In this document: positions 45,305-55,345 of the stretch, in pieces
How the letters are laid out: each line of letters starts with the position of its first letter
How positions within the stretch are numbered: the first letter of the stretch is position 1
Assembly (NCBI RefSeq): GCF_000160775.2
Contig: NZ_CM001024.1
Location: 1,737,712 to 1,801,711, forward strand
Direction: 5' to 3'
DNA length: 64,000 nt
Source: Aeromicrobium marinum DSM 15272
GTDB lineage: Bacteria > Actinomycetota > Actinomycetes > Propionibacteriales > Nocardioidaceae
Translations under genes and position numbers: made by a program
The notes under the pieces: generated by a model
What the model was told of the DNA's origin: nothing
Database searches by the model: none
What the model saw: the letters and a program-made list of their open reading frames with translations, nothing else

Positions 45305-45814
45305 GTGACCCAGCCCACGCCCGAGCAGGCGACATCGCCGTGCGGGTTCCCCGACGACACCCCGTGGCTCGACGCCGCCCAGCAACAGGTGTGGCGCTCG
45401 TTCATCGCCGGGACCACGGCGCTCACCGACCAGCTCGACCGCGACCTTCGTACCGGCCACGGGCTGTCGATGCCGGAGTACGAGATCCTCGTGCGCCTCT
45501 CGGAGGCCGACGGGTGGTCGATCCGGATGGCCGAGCTGGCGGACGCGGTCGGCTACTCACGCAGCCGCGTCACCCACACCGTGGCCCGCCTCGAGCGGGC
45601 CGGCTGGGTCGTCCGCGGGCAGTGCGCCGACGACGGTCGCGGCGTGTCGGCCGTGCTCACCGATCCGGGCTTCGCGGTGCTCGAGGCCGCCGCCCACACG
45701 CACGTGCGCGGCGTGCACGACCACCTCGTGGCGCAGGCCTCGGCCGAGGACTTCGCAGCCGTCGGCCGGGTCATGGCCGCCGTCGCAGCCCAGCTGCACG
45801 CCCGCCCCTTCTGA
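45305..45814 (+). CDS. MarR-family transcriptional regulator
   Basis: A 169-residue winged-helix regulator: LSMPEYEILVRLSEADGW, MAELADAVGYSRSRVTHTVARLERAGWV (HTH and wing start), then a C-terminal dimerisation helix. A TAGACT -10 hexamer 7 nt before GTG 45305 suggests a leaderless start, so that start is preferred over 45299. Probably senses a phenolic or oxidative signal and controls yceI and pirin. Its stop lies 9 bp before the left hairpin of cassette B. Confidence 0.87.
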   Translation: MTQPTPEQATSPCGFPDDTPWLDAAQQQVWRSFIAGTTALTDQLDRDLRTGHGLSMPEYEILVRLSEADGWSIRMAELADAVGYSRSRVTHTVARLERAGWVVRGQCADDGRGVSAVLTDPGFAVLEAAAHTHVRGVHDHLVAQASAEDFAAVGRVMAAVAAQLHARPF

Positions 45815-45822
45815 CCCCCCTG

Positions 45823-45887
45823 CCCAGATGCGCTCCCATACCAACCACTTTCCCGACGATTCGGGTTGAATCGGGAGCACTTCTGGG
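45823..45887. repeat. Left hairpin of cassette B
   Basis: Imperfect stem: CCCAGA pairs with TCTGGG, GCTCCC with GGGAGC, CAACC with GGTTG, plus an inner CCCGA/TCGGG hairpin. It has decayed relative to the right copy, which is perfect. Confidence 0.75.
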
Positions 45888-45982
45888 TCGGGTGGGTCCA
45901 CAGCGCGGGAGAGCTCTGGTCCTCGTCCACAGGGGCGGCGGCGGGCAGGACGCGATGACGCCCTCAGCGCGACGCTGGCACC

Positions 45983-46859
45983 GTGCGCCACCTCCCACCC
46001 GCCCTGGCCGGCCGACCGTTCACCACCCGCGAGGCGGCTGAGCACGGAGTCACCCCACGGATGCTGCAGGGGCAGCGGTTCGTCCGGGTGCACCACGGCG
46101 TGTACCGGACCGCGGCGACCGAGGTCGATCTGCTGTTCCGCCTGCGAGCGGCCCTCCTAGTGCTGCCCGCCGATGCCGCCGTGAGCCACCTGACGAACCT
46201 GCGTCTCCGCGGGCTCTCCATCGGCGCGGAGACCCCCGTGCACCTCTCGACCAACTCGCCGATCCATCGCACCGTCCAGGGCGTGGTCGTCCACCGTCGA
46301 CGTGGCCGGCTGAGACCGACCGTCGTCGCCGGCCTCCCCGTGCTGGGAGCGCGGCGCACGTTCGTCGACGCCGCCACGCGCCTCGACGACCGACGCCTCC
46401 TGCGGGGTCGGCGACTGGCTGGTCGGCACGGGCGCGGTGGACCTGCTCGACCTTCGGGGCTACGTCCTGGAGTCCCACCTCGACGGCGTCCGCCGCGCTC
46501 GCCGGGTCGCACCTCTCGTCCGCAGCGGGGTGGCCTCCCCCACCGAGTCCGACGTGCGATGGGCGCTCCATCGTGGCGGCCTGCCGGAGCCAGAGATCAA
46601 CGTCGACATCCACGATGATCACGGCGGCTGGCTGGCTCGAGGCGACCTGGTCTACCGGCGATGGAAGGTGCTGGTCGAGTACGACGGCTGGCAGCACGAG
46701 CGCGACGCCGACCAACGCCAGTGGGACCACCTGCGCCGCGAGCAACTCGAGGCCTGTGGCTGGCGAGTCGTGGTCATCACCGCCGCCGACCTGCGGCAGG
46801 TCCGTGGCGTCGTCGTGCGGGTCCGCCAGGCTCTCCGCCAACGCGGCTGGCCCTGCTGA
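45983..46859 (+). pseudogene. Frameshifted AbiEi-like plus DUF559 nuclease gene (cassette B)
   Basis: Two overlapping frames together encode one protein of about 291 residues. The first (GTG 45983) has the winged helix (FTTREAAEHGVTPRMLQ, RFVRVHHGVYRT) and AbiEi middle (AAVSHLTNLRLRGL, RRTFVDAATRL). The second carries the DUF559 nuclease: GDLVYRRWKVLVEYDGWQH (Asp, then Glu 11 on) and EQLEACGWRVVVITAADL. Removing one G from the G4 tract at 46404-46407 joins them as RRLLRVGDWLVG. It is a decayed copy, phase-variable, or a sequencing error. Same domain order and D-to-E spacing as the cassette A protein. Confidence 0.7.
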
Positions 46860-46863
46860 ATCG

Positions 46864-46928
46864 CCCAGAAGTGCTCCCGAACCAACCCCATCTCACGGGG
46901 AAAGGGTTGGTTCGGGAGCACTTCTGGG
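46864..46928. repeat. Right hairpin of cassette B
   Basis: Perfect 25-bp stem (46864-46888 with 46904-46928, beginning CCCAGAAGTGCTCCC) and 15-nt loop. It starts 4 nt after the nuclease stop and ends 6 nt before the ettA stop, so it may also terminate both. No T-run. Confidence 0.9.
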
Positions 46929-46934
46929 TCGGGG

Positions 46935-48620
<1,686 letters not shown>

Positions 48621-48682
48621 GGTGCGTCCAGCCTAGCGAGCACACCCCGCCCGGCCCGACCCGGCCGACGGCTGCCCGCGCC

Positions 48683-50314
48683 TCAGGACAGCGCCTGCTC
48701 GATCCCTCGTCGGTAGCGGTCGTAGAGCTCCAGCTCGGCCCGCACCGGCTCGACGACCCGGGCCCGGGCCACCTCGTCGATGGTCGCCCTCAGCTCGCGG
48801 TCGGCATGGGCCGCGCGGCGCCCTGCACCGACCCGGCCGGCCCCCCGCGCCGCCGTCGCCACCGCGATGCCGGCGAGGGCGGCCCCCACTGCGAGCACCA
48901 AGGCGGCGGAGCGGCCCATCACCTCCGGCGGGGCTGACACGTCGCCGACGTCGACCACATCGGCCGCGACCCACCACCCGAGCCCGGCGACGGCCGCCAC
49001 CAGCAGCAACCACTGCAGGACGTTGACGAGGGTCCACCAGACGGCCGGCCGGACGGCCTTCAGGTCGGTGCCCGCGACCGCCCGGTCCAGCTCGGCGACG
49101 ATGTCGGCGCCCTGGACGGTCGACGCGGCCCGCACCGCGTCGCGCCAGGGACGCTCGAGACCCACGGCAGCCTTCTCGGCGAAGTCCCGCACCGCGGTCT
49201 CGGCGCTCGCGCGCTGGACCCGGGCCTCGTCCGGCACGGCCGCCTTGGCCAGGGCGGCCGGCGAGAGGTCCTCGCCGAGGCCCAGCTCCTGCCAGGGTTC
49301 CTTGCGCAGCCGACCCAGCCACCGGGTCACGGGCCAACCCGTGCGCCGGACGGCCCGCCGGCGGGTGATCGACGAGATGGCGGTGACGATCTGAGGGACC
49401 CCGACCCCGTCGACGAGGGCACGGTCGAGCTCGGCCACATCGGTGTCGGTGACGCCCGGCACCGTGCTGCGCCCACCCACCTCGCTGATCTCCGACGCCC
49501 GGGCACGGACGTCGGTGGTGAGTCGTTGTCGGGCCGACGCCTTGGAACGGATCCGGCGGGCCAGCTCGCGCTTCAGGTCGTCGATGCCGTCGCCGCGGGT
49601 GGCCGAGACCCCGACCACCGTCACGTCCGGCAGGCCCTCCTCGGCCAGGATGCGCCGGACGTCGGCCAGCGCACGGTCGCGCTGCTCGAGCGGGATCCGG
49701 TCGATCTGGTTGAGCACGACGACCGTCACGTCGCTGTACCCGGCCATCGGACGGATGTAGCGGTCGTGGATCGCGGCATCGGCGTACTTCTGCGGATCCA
49801 GCACCCAGACCAGGACGTCGGCGTACTCCACCAGCCGCTCCATCTCGAGGTGGTGCGAGACCTCGGTGGAGTCGTGGTCGGGCAGGTCCAGCAGCACCAG
49901 ACCGTCGAGCTTGGTGTCGTCAGACGACCCGTCCAGCATGCTCATCCGCGAGACCTGGTGCCGCGCGGGGATGCCCATCCACTGCAGCAGGCCCTCGGCC
50001 CCGTCGGGTCCCCAGGCGCAGGCCAACGCCCACGACGTGGTCGGGCGCCGGAGGCCGACACCGGCCAGCTCCAGGTCGGTCAGCGCGTTGAAGAGCGAGG
50101 ACTTGCCCGACCCTGTCGCACCGGCCAGCGCCACGATCGTGTGCTCGCCGGAGAGCCGGAGCCGCTCCGTGCCGCGGCCCGCGAGGTCGGCGGCCGGCTG
50201 CACGAGCGACGGCTCGAGGCGTCCGCGAGCGGCCTCGACGGCGTCGGACAGTCCGTCGAGACGGTGCGAGACCTCGCTGGGCTGGTCGCGGAACGGGGTC
50301 ACGTGCTCGGTCAT
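48683..50314 (-). CDS. Dynamin-like/YfjP-type GTPase with transmembrane segments
   Basis: A 543-residue GTPase: G1 GATGSGKSS near residue 67, G3 LLDLPDHDST, G4-like VVLNQID, G5 VGVSATRGDG. After the G domain come helices and two hydrophobic spans (VNVLQWLLLVAAVAGLGWW, AALVLAVGAALAGIAVATAA), so it is membrane-bound. Start ATG overlaps the preceding GTPase stop by 1 nt (TGATG). Such pairs resemble dynamin-like membrane remodelling GTPases; the role here is unproven. Confidence 0.82.
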   Translation of the reverse strand: MTEHVTPFRDQPSEVSHRLDGLSDAVEAARGRLEPSLVQPAADLAGRGTERLRLSGEHTIVALAGATGSGKSSLFNALTDLELAGVGLRRPTTSWALACAWGPDGAEGLLQWMGIPARHQVSRMSMLDGSSDDTKLDGLVLLDLPDHDSTEVSHHLEMERLVEYADVLVWVLDPQKYADAAIHDRYIRPMAGYSDVTVVVLNQIDRIPLEQRDRALADVRRILAEEGLPDVTVVGVSATRGDGIDDLKRELARRIRSKASARQRLTTDVRARASEISEVGGRSTVPGVTDTDVAELDRALVDGVGVPQIVTAISSITRRRAVRRTGWPVTRWLGRLRKEPWQELGLGEDLSPAALAKAAVPDEARVQRASAETAVRDFAEKAAVGLERPWRDAVRAASTVQGADIVAELDRAVAGTDLKAVRPAVWWTLVNVLQWLLLVAAVAGLGWWVAADVVDVGDVSAPPEVMGRSAALVLAVGAALAGIAVATAARGAGRVGAGRRAAHADRELRATIDEVARARVVEPVRAELELYDRYRRGIEQALS

Positions 50315-52023
50315 CAGCGGGTCTCCTCGTCGAGGAAGCCGACATGGCGGGCGTACTCCGAGCGCCGCGCCGCTGCGCGCAGGGCGTCCTGGGATGCGCG
50401 GAGTGCGTCGGGCATCGGCAGCAGGTCGAGGTAGCGGGCGGCCTCGAGGACGAGAGCCTCGTCGATGCGTCCGGCCAGGTCGGCCACGACGTCGTCGACC
50501 AGCTGGACGGCGACCTGGGCCCCGAAGACGTCCTCGAGGAGCCGCCGGGCGATGTCGGCCGTGCGGGCCTCGGCGTCAGCGGTGCTGGCGGCCAGGGCCG
50601 CGACCATGACCGCGGTACCCAGTCCGCCCACCCCGAGGGCCATGAACCGCGCGGTGAGCCGCTTGTCGGTGGTCTGGACCCGCACGGTCTCCAGCACCTG
50701 CTGCTGCCAGTCACGCGCGACCCGCTCGGCCCGCACCCGCATGTCGCGGGACGCCCGGTCGAGTCCCCGCTCGACCTCGAGGATCGATCGGCCCGGACCG
50801 TGCTCGGCCCAGCCCACGGCCACCCGCGCGGACGCCGACTCCGCGTGGTCGATCAGCATCATGGCCATCGCCTGCTCGATCGCGCGGGCGACGTCCTCGG
50901 TCTTGGTGCGCTTGCCGGTGACGCCGTCGACGAGGCGGGTGCGGATGCGCCCCACCTTCTCCTCGACGGACCGGAGGATCTCGCCGGTGCCGACGAACTC
51001 CTGCCACCGGGCGACGACCTCGCCGCTCAGCAGGCTGGCGTCCTTGCACTCGCCGATCGCGCGGGCGATCGCCGCGCCGAAGGCGTCCTCGACGATGTCG
51101 ATCAGCTGTCCGGCGGCCGCGATCTGCGTGTCCAGCGCATCGGCCACGGCGAAGGAGGCCTGCACGTTCTGCCGCACCGTGCCGTCGAGCGTCTGCATGA
51201 TGACCAGCTCGCGAGCCCGGTCGTCGCCCGCGAGGTCGTAGAGCCAGCCGCGCAGACTCTCGACCGCCTCGTCGGGCAGGAGTCCCTCGGGTCCGACCGC
51301 TGCCTCCGGGACGGTGAACAGCGGCGAGTCCGACAGTCCTCGCGACGTCATCATCCGGGCCAGGTGGCCCCGCACCTCGGTGATGCCGGCGGGCGACGTG
51401 CGGTCGAGCACCACCGCGACGGAGGTGCCCCGTTCAGCGGCCTGCCGCAGGTAGTCCCAGGGGATCTGGTCGGAGTAGCGGGCGGCGGAGGTGACGAACA
51501 GCCACAGGTCCGACGCGGCCAGCAGGTGGGCGGCGACCTCCCGGTTGCCGCGGTCGATCGAGTCCACGTCCGGCGCGTCCAGGATCGCCAGGCCACGCGG
51601 CAGGCGCGTCGAGGCCTTCAGCCGCAGGGCGTAGGTGGTGTTGCCGAGGTCCTCGGTGCGGGGAAGTCCGGGCAGGATGCGATCGGCGAGGAACCACGCC
51701 TCGTCGTCGGGGTGGTGCACGAGCACCGGCGACCGGGTGGTCGGTCGCAGGACACCGGACTCGGTCACGGTCTCCCCGACGATCGAGTTGACCAGCGTGG
51801 ACTTGCCCGCCCCGGTCGATCCTCCGACGACGGTCAGCAGCGGCGCCTCCATCTGCACGAGCCGCGGCACCAGGTAGTCGGCCAGCTGGTTGCGCACGGC
51901 GTCACGCTGGGTCCGGACGTCGTCGACGTCGTCGGTGGCGAGGTCGAGCCGGACCGACCGGACCACCGTGAGCAGGGTGCTGAGGGCACCCAGGAGCTCG
52001 GCCGGTGCGTGTTGGCCGGTCAC
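50314..52023 (-). CDS. Dynamin-like GTPase, first of a tandem pair
   Basis: A 569-residue GTPase: G1 GGSTGAGKST near residue 65, G3 LDAPDVDSID, then a long helical region (stalk-like) with a hydrophobic segment FMALGVGGLGTAVMVAALAAS. GTG 52023 has AAAGGA at proper spacing (52029 is the alternative). Its partner follows with a 1-nt overlap. Two unlike dynamin-type GTPases in one operon recall heteromeric bacterial dynamin pairs such as IniA/IniC; a link to that function is inference. Confidence 0.82.
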   Translation of the reverse strand: MTGQHAPAELLGALSTLLTVVRSVRLDLATDDVDDVRTQRDAVRNQLADYLVPRLVQMEAPLLTVVGGSTGAGKSTLVNSIVGETVTESGVLRPTTRSPVLVHHPDDEAWFLADRILPGLPRTEDLGNTTYALRLKASTRLPRGLAILDAPDVDSIDRGNREVAAHLLAASDLWLFVTSAARYSDQIPWDYLRQAAERGTSVAVVLDRTSPAGITEVRGHLARMMTSRGLSDSPLFTVPEAAVGPEGLLPDEAVESLRGWLYDLAGDDRARELVIMQTLDGTVRQNVQASFAVADALDTQIAAAGQLIDIVEDAFGAAIARAIGECKDASLLSGEVVARWQEFVGTGEILRSVEEKVGRIRTRLVDGVTGKRTKTEDVARAIEQAMAMMLIDHAESASARVAVGWAEHGPGRSILEVERGLDRASRDMRVRAERVARDWQQQVLETVRVQTTDKRLTARFMALGVGGLGTAVMVAALAASTADAEARTADIARRLLEDVFGAQVAVQLVDDVVADLAGRIDEALVLEAARYLDLLPMPDALRASQDALRAAARRSEYARHVGFLDEETR

Positions 52024-52137
52024 GACCACGTCCTTTCGTCTCCCGGGTGCTGGATCGGTCAGGGTTCACCCTAGTCGACCGGTCGCCCGGTGGCGGCCCA
52101 CCGGGAGGCCCGTCGGCCGCCCGGTCCCCCGCAGTGA

Positions 52138-53358
52138 TCAGGACCGGTGTGCAGCCAGCGGCCGGATCGCGGGCGGCAGCACCAGGTCCGGTCGCAGGTC
52201 GTCCATCGCGGCGAGCAGCGCCCGGGTCCGCTCGACGCCTGCCGGGACGGGACGCCCGGTCATGACCGCGTCATGGACGAAGGCCATCTCGGTGCCCAGC
52301 CGCTGGTACCGCCGCACGACCCTGGCGGCCTCCCGGCCGGCCTCGCGGCGGGCGTGTCGGCGTGCCTGGCGGCGGTAGCCGAACCGCGAGAGGTAGGGCA
52401 GCTCGGCGGGGTGGATCCACCCTCGCTGCGCCATGTACGACAGCGAGCGCTCGAGGACGCGGACCTGCCGGGACCGGATGATCACGGTGACGACGGCGAG
52501 GCCGGCGAGCAGGACGCTGAGGGCCAGGTAGACCACCACGAACCCGACGCCGCCCCCGAAGGTGACCGAGGCGTTCCACAGTCCGTGCATCAGGACCGCG
52601 CCCGCCCAACCGGCCGTGACCACCAGGACCCGCACCCATCGGGAGCGGCACAGCACGGCGAGCCCGAAGGAGATGCCGATGGCGGAGGTGAAGAGCGGGT
52701 GGGCCAGCGGGCTGAAGAGTCCTCGCACGACGAAGGTCGTGGTGGCGCCGTCCGCGCCGTCGACCAGGAGGTCCGGTGAACCGAGGTAGCTGATGGCGTA
52801 GTAGCCGATGTTCTCGACGAAGGCGAAGCCCAGGCCGACGAGCCCGGCGTAGACCAGACCGTCGACGAAGCCGTCGAGCACCCGCCGTGCGCGCAGGAAG
52901 GTGAGCAGGAAGAACAGGCCCTTGGCGGACTCCTCGACCACGGGGGCCACGAACGAGGCCACCACGTCGTCGCTGAGGTCCCAGGCCGTCGCGGCCCACA
53001 CCTCCAGCCCGATCGATATCGCCACCGCGAAGACGCCGCCCCACACGAAGGCCGCGAACTTGTACCGGCGGGGTTCGGGCTCGTACCGGTCGAGCCACCA
53101 GTAGAGCCACCACACCAGCGGCACCGGGATCAGGGCGAGGCCGACCGCGAGCCCCGCGCCGCGCGCGTCGCCCGCCTGGGACGACAGCACCCCGACGCCG
53201 ACGGCGCCGGACACCGCCACGACCGTGAACATCACCAGCAGCGCCGTCCTCCCGCGTTGTCGCAAGGGGTCGGGACCGGCGGTGGGAGTGCCGAGCGCGG
53301 GATGCGGGGGCCCCGCGGGCGCGGGCGGTGGAGGAGCCACCGCGTGTGGATCGGTCAC
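52138..53358 (-). CDS. PrsW-family intramembrane metalloprotease
   Basis: A 406-residue polytopic protein, proline-rich N-tail then about eight transmembrane helices. The catalytic motifs are VVEESAKG (EExxK), FVENIGYY, HPLFTSAIG and HGLWNAS (His ligands), as in PrsW/CAAX-like (M82) proteases, which cleave anti-sigma factors or other membrane substrates. The C-terminal 100 residues are cytosolic and basic. Substrate unknown; no anti-sigma factor is adjacent. Confidence 0.87.
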   Translation of the reverse strand: MTDPHAVAPPPPAPAGPPHPALGTPTAGPDPLRQRGRTALLVMFTVVAVSGAVGVGVLSSQAGDARGAGLAVGLALIPVPLVWWLYWWLDRYEPEPRRYKFAAFVWGGVFAVAISIGLEVWAATAWDLSDDVVASFVAPVVEESAKGLFFLLTFLRARRVLDGFVDGLVYAGLVGLGFAFVENIGYYAISYLGSPDLLVDGADGATTTFVVRGLFSPLAHPLFTSAIGISFGLAVLCRSRWVRVLVVTAGWAGAVLMHGLWNASVTFGGGVGFVVVYLALSVLLAGLAVVTVIIRSRQVRVLERSLSYMAQRGWIHPAELPYLSRFGYRRQARRHARREAGREAARVVRRYQRLGTEMAFVHDAVMTGRPVPAGVERTRALLAAMDDLRPDLVLPPAIRPLAAHRS

Positions 53359-53437
53359 CGCTGCATCCTAGGTCGGTGCCACGCGTGGTCGCGCGGGGCC
53401 GACGCCGATACGGTGGAGCGGGACCTCGCGGTCCCGC

Positions 53438-53511
53438 GCGCCCGTAGCTCAGCTGGATAGAGCAAGAGCCTTCTAATCTCTAGGTCGCAGGTTCGAATCC
53501 TGCCGGGCGCA
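53438..53511 (+). tRNA. tRNA-Arg (anticodon TCT)
   Basis: Acceptor GCGCCCG pairs with CGGGCGC, discriminator A, no encoded CCA. Anticodon loop CTTCTAA gives TCT; stem AGAGC/TCTCT has one C-T mismatch at its end. D arm GCTC/GAGC; T arm GCAGG-TTCGAAT-CCTGC. A 17-bp copy of its 3' end lies 90 bp downstream. Confidence 0.93.
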
Positions 53512-53520
53512 CCCTCGCAA

Positions 53521-53547
53521 CGCCGGATCCCCTCGCCGATCCCGGCG
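53521..53547 (+). terminator. Candidate terminator after tRNA-Arg
   Basis: CGCCGG (53521-53526) pairs with CCGGCG (53542-53547), with GAT/ATC able to extend the stem. No T-run. Position fits the end of the tRNA transcript. Confidence 0.4.
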
Positions 53548-53587
53548 CCCAGGATTCGGGGAGGAGGGCGCCCCGCGCCCGACGGAC

Positions 53588-53604
53588 TCCTGCCGGGCGC
53601 ACCC
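53588..53604. repeat. Duplicate of the tRNA-Arg 3' end
   Basis: TCCTGCCGGGCGCACCC is identical to 53498-53514 of the tRNA-Arg 3' end, exactly 90 bp downstream. Such 3'-end copies mark attachment sites of integrated elements; only 73 bp lie between, so at most a scar or slippage product. Confidence 0.7.
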
Positions 53605-53643
53605 AGCGCCGATCCCGGCTCACCTCCCTGTGGGAGGGAAGAG

Positions 53644-54423
53644 TCAGGCGCGGGCGTCGTCGATCGCTTCCTGCAGGTCCTCGGGGGTCCGGGCCTCGGA
53701 CACCTCTCCGCCGATGAACACCGTCGGGGTACCACTGACGCCGCGCTCGGCACCGGCCTCCTTGGACTCCACGATCCACGGGATGTGCTTTCCCGAGGTG
53801 ACGCAGGACTCGAAGGTCTCACCACTGGCGCCGAACGGCTCGGCCAGCTCGATCAGCTCCTCGTCCTCCGGCCCGGCCCGGCCCTCGGTGGGCTGGTTGG
53901 CGTAGAGGAAGGACTGGAAGTCCAGGAAGCTGGTGATGTCGGTGGCGTCCAGCAGGCAGACCGCAGCGTTGTTGGCCCGCTTGGAGTAGTCGTTGGGGCT
54001 GCCGCCACGCTCGTCGAGGAACGAGAACGGGCGGTAGGTCAGGGTGATCTCACCCGAGGCGACCTTGTCCTTCAAGAACTGGCCCGACAACGCCTCGAAC
54101 TGCTGACACGCGGGGCACTGCAGGTCCTCGTAGAGCTCGACCTCGACCGGCTCCTCCTCCAGGTCGGCCGGGGCGACGCCGGCGTCCTCGGGCGTGTAGG
54201 TGATGCCGAAGTCGTCGGTGGCGCTCTCGGGGGCGATGACGTCGGAGACGCGCTCGTTGTCGGAGCTGACCTGCTGGATGCCGAAGGCCGCCAGACCCAC
54301 CAGCACCACGACGACGCCGATGATGCCGAGGGTGATGACGTTGCGCTCGCGCTTGGACTCCTTGTCCCGCTGCTTGCGCATCTGCTCGGCCCGCTCGGCC
54401 CGCTTCTGACGGTCGTTGGTCAC
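53644..54423 (-). CDS. Membrane-anchored DsbA-family thiol-disulfide protein
   Basis: A 259-residue protein with a basic N-terminal cytosolic part (RAERAEQMRKQRDKESKRER), one transmembrane helix (NVITLGIIGVVVVLVGLAAFG) and an extracytoplasmic thioredoxin/DsbA domain with ELYEDLQCPACQQF (CxxC) and GVSGTPTVFIGG (cis-Pro). It likely oxidises or isomerises disulfides of secreted proteins. GTG start is preceded by AGGAG. Divergent from orn. Confidence 0.9.
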   Translation of the reverse strand: MTNDRQKRAERAEQMRKQRDKESKRERNVITLGIIGVVVVLVGLAAFGIQQVSSDNERVSDVIAPESATDDFGITYTPEDAGVAPADLEEEPVEVELYEDLQCPACQQFEALSGQFLKDKVASGEITLTYRPFSFLDERGGSPNDYSKRANNAAVCLLDATDITSFLDFQSFLYANQPTEGRAGPEDEELIELAEPFGASGETFESCVTSGKHIPWIVESKEAGAERGVSGTPTVFIGGEVSEARTPEDLQEAIDDARA

Positions 54424-54548
54424 TTCTCGCTCCTACCGATGGTGGTCGTACCAGGAGAACCAACGATGCTGCGATCGGGAAGGTTCCCGCCGAGCCTACC
54501 GGCCCGGGCCGCGGATCGACCGGCACGCACGGCGTAGGGTGGCTGACC

Positions 54549-55160
54549 GTGAATGACAAGCTGGTGTGGATCGACTGCGAGATGACCGGGTTGTCGCTGA
54601 CCCACGACGCGCTGATCGAGATCGCCGTCCTGGTCACCGACTTCGAGCTCGAGGTGCTGGGCCCCGGCATCGACCTGGTCGTGAAGCCGCCCCAGGAGGC
54701 GCTGGACCAGATGAACGAGGTCGTCACCCGGATGCACACGGCCTCGGGCCTCATCACCGAGCTGGACGCGGGACTGACGCTGCAGGACGCCCAGGCCCAG
54801 GTGCTCGACCACGTCCGCGAGTACGTCAAGGAACCGGGCAAGGCTCCGCTGGCCGGCAACTCCGTGGGCACCGACCGGGCCTTCCTCGCCCGCGACATGC
54901 CCGAGCTGGAGAACTGGCTGCACTACCGGGTCATCGACGTCAGCAGCATCAAGGAGCTGTCGCGGCACTGGTTCCCGCGGGCGTACTTCGCCGCGCCCTC
55001 CAAGGCCGGCCACCACCGCGCACTGACCGACATCGCCGAGAGCATCGAGGAGCTGCGCTACTACCGGGGCACGGTCTTCCGCGAGGCACCGGGGATCGAC
55101 ACCGAGAACGCGCGGTCGGTCGCGACCGCCGTGGACGGTTCGGTGTCCGGGCACCTGTGA
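54549..55160 (+). CDS. orn: Oligoribonuclease
   Basis: A 203-residue DEDDh 3'-5' exonuclease that degrades di- and short oligoribonucleotides, including pGpG. Motifs: WIDCEMTGLS (ExoI, Asp and Glu), GNSVGTDRAFLARD (ExoII Asp), and GHHRALTDIAESI (ExoIII His and Asp). The GTG start with TAGGGT about 8 nt upstream looks leaderless. tRNA-His follows 61 nt after, as in M. tuberculosis. Confidence 0.96.
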   Translation: MNDKLVWIDCEMTGLSLTHDALIEIAVLVTDFELEVLGPGIDLVVKPPQEALDQMNEVVTRMHTASGLITELDAGLTLQDAQAQVLDHVREYVKEPGKAPLAGNSVGTDRAFLARDMPELENWLHYRVIDVSSIKELSRHWFPRAYFAAPSKAGHHRALTDIAESIEELRYYRGTVFREAPGIDTENARSVATAVDGSVSGHL

Positions 55161-55221
55161 TCGGTGGTCATGGCCTGCGCTATGCTCGACCACGCCGTGT
55201 CGGGCATCGCTCGGCACGCGT

Positions 55222-55298
55222 GGTGGCTGTAGCTCAGTTGGTAGAGTCCCGGCTTGTGGTGCCGGTTGTCGCGGGTTCGAGCCCCGTCAGTCACCCCA
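55222..55298 (+). tRNA. tRNA-His (anticodon GTG)
   Basis: Encoded G-1 (55222), acceptor GTGGCTG pairs with CAGTCAC, discriminator C73, encoded CCA (55296-55298). Anticodon stem CCGGC/GCCGG with loop TTGTGGT gives GTG. The G-1:C73 pair is the His identity element. Confidence 0.96.
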
Positions 55299-55303
55299 AG
55301 GAT

Positions 55304-55332
55304 CCCCTGCTCCGGCGGGGGTTTCCTTTTCC
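55304..55332 (+). terminator. Intrinsic terminator after tRNA-His
   Basis: CCCCTGC pairs with GCGGGGG (one T-G wobble) around a TCCG loop, followed directly by TTTCCTTTTCCC. One of the few T-run terminators in the window. Confidence 0.75.
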
Positions 55333-55345
55333 CGCGCGGGGAGTC

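Larger units (their letters stand above)
45823..46928. mobile_element. Palindrome-bounded nuclease cassette B
   Basis: A 1.1-kb unit like cassette A: one AbiEi/DUF559-type gene between two 65-bp hairpins that match each other at 47/65 positions, the arms CCCAGA...GCTCCC and GGGAGCACTTCTGGG being conserved. It lies between stops of convergent marR (45814) and ettA (46935). Both flanks read CTGACCCC before the hairpin. The hairpin sequence differs from that of cassette A. Confidence 0.6.
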
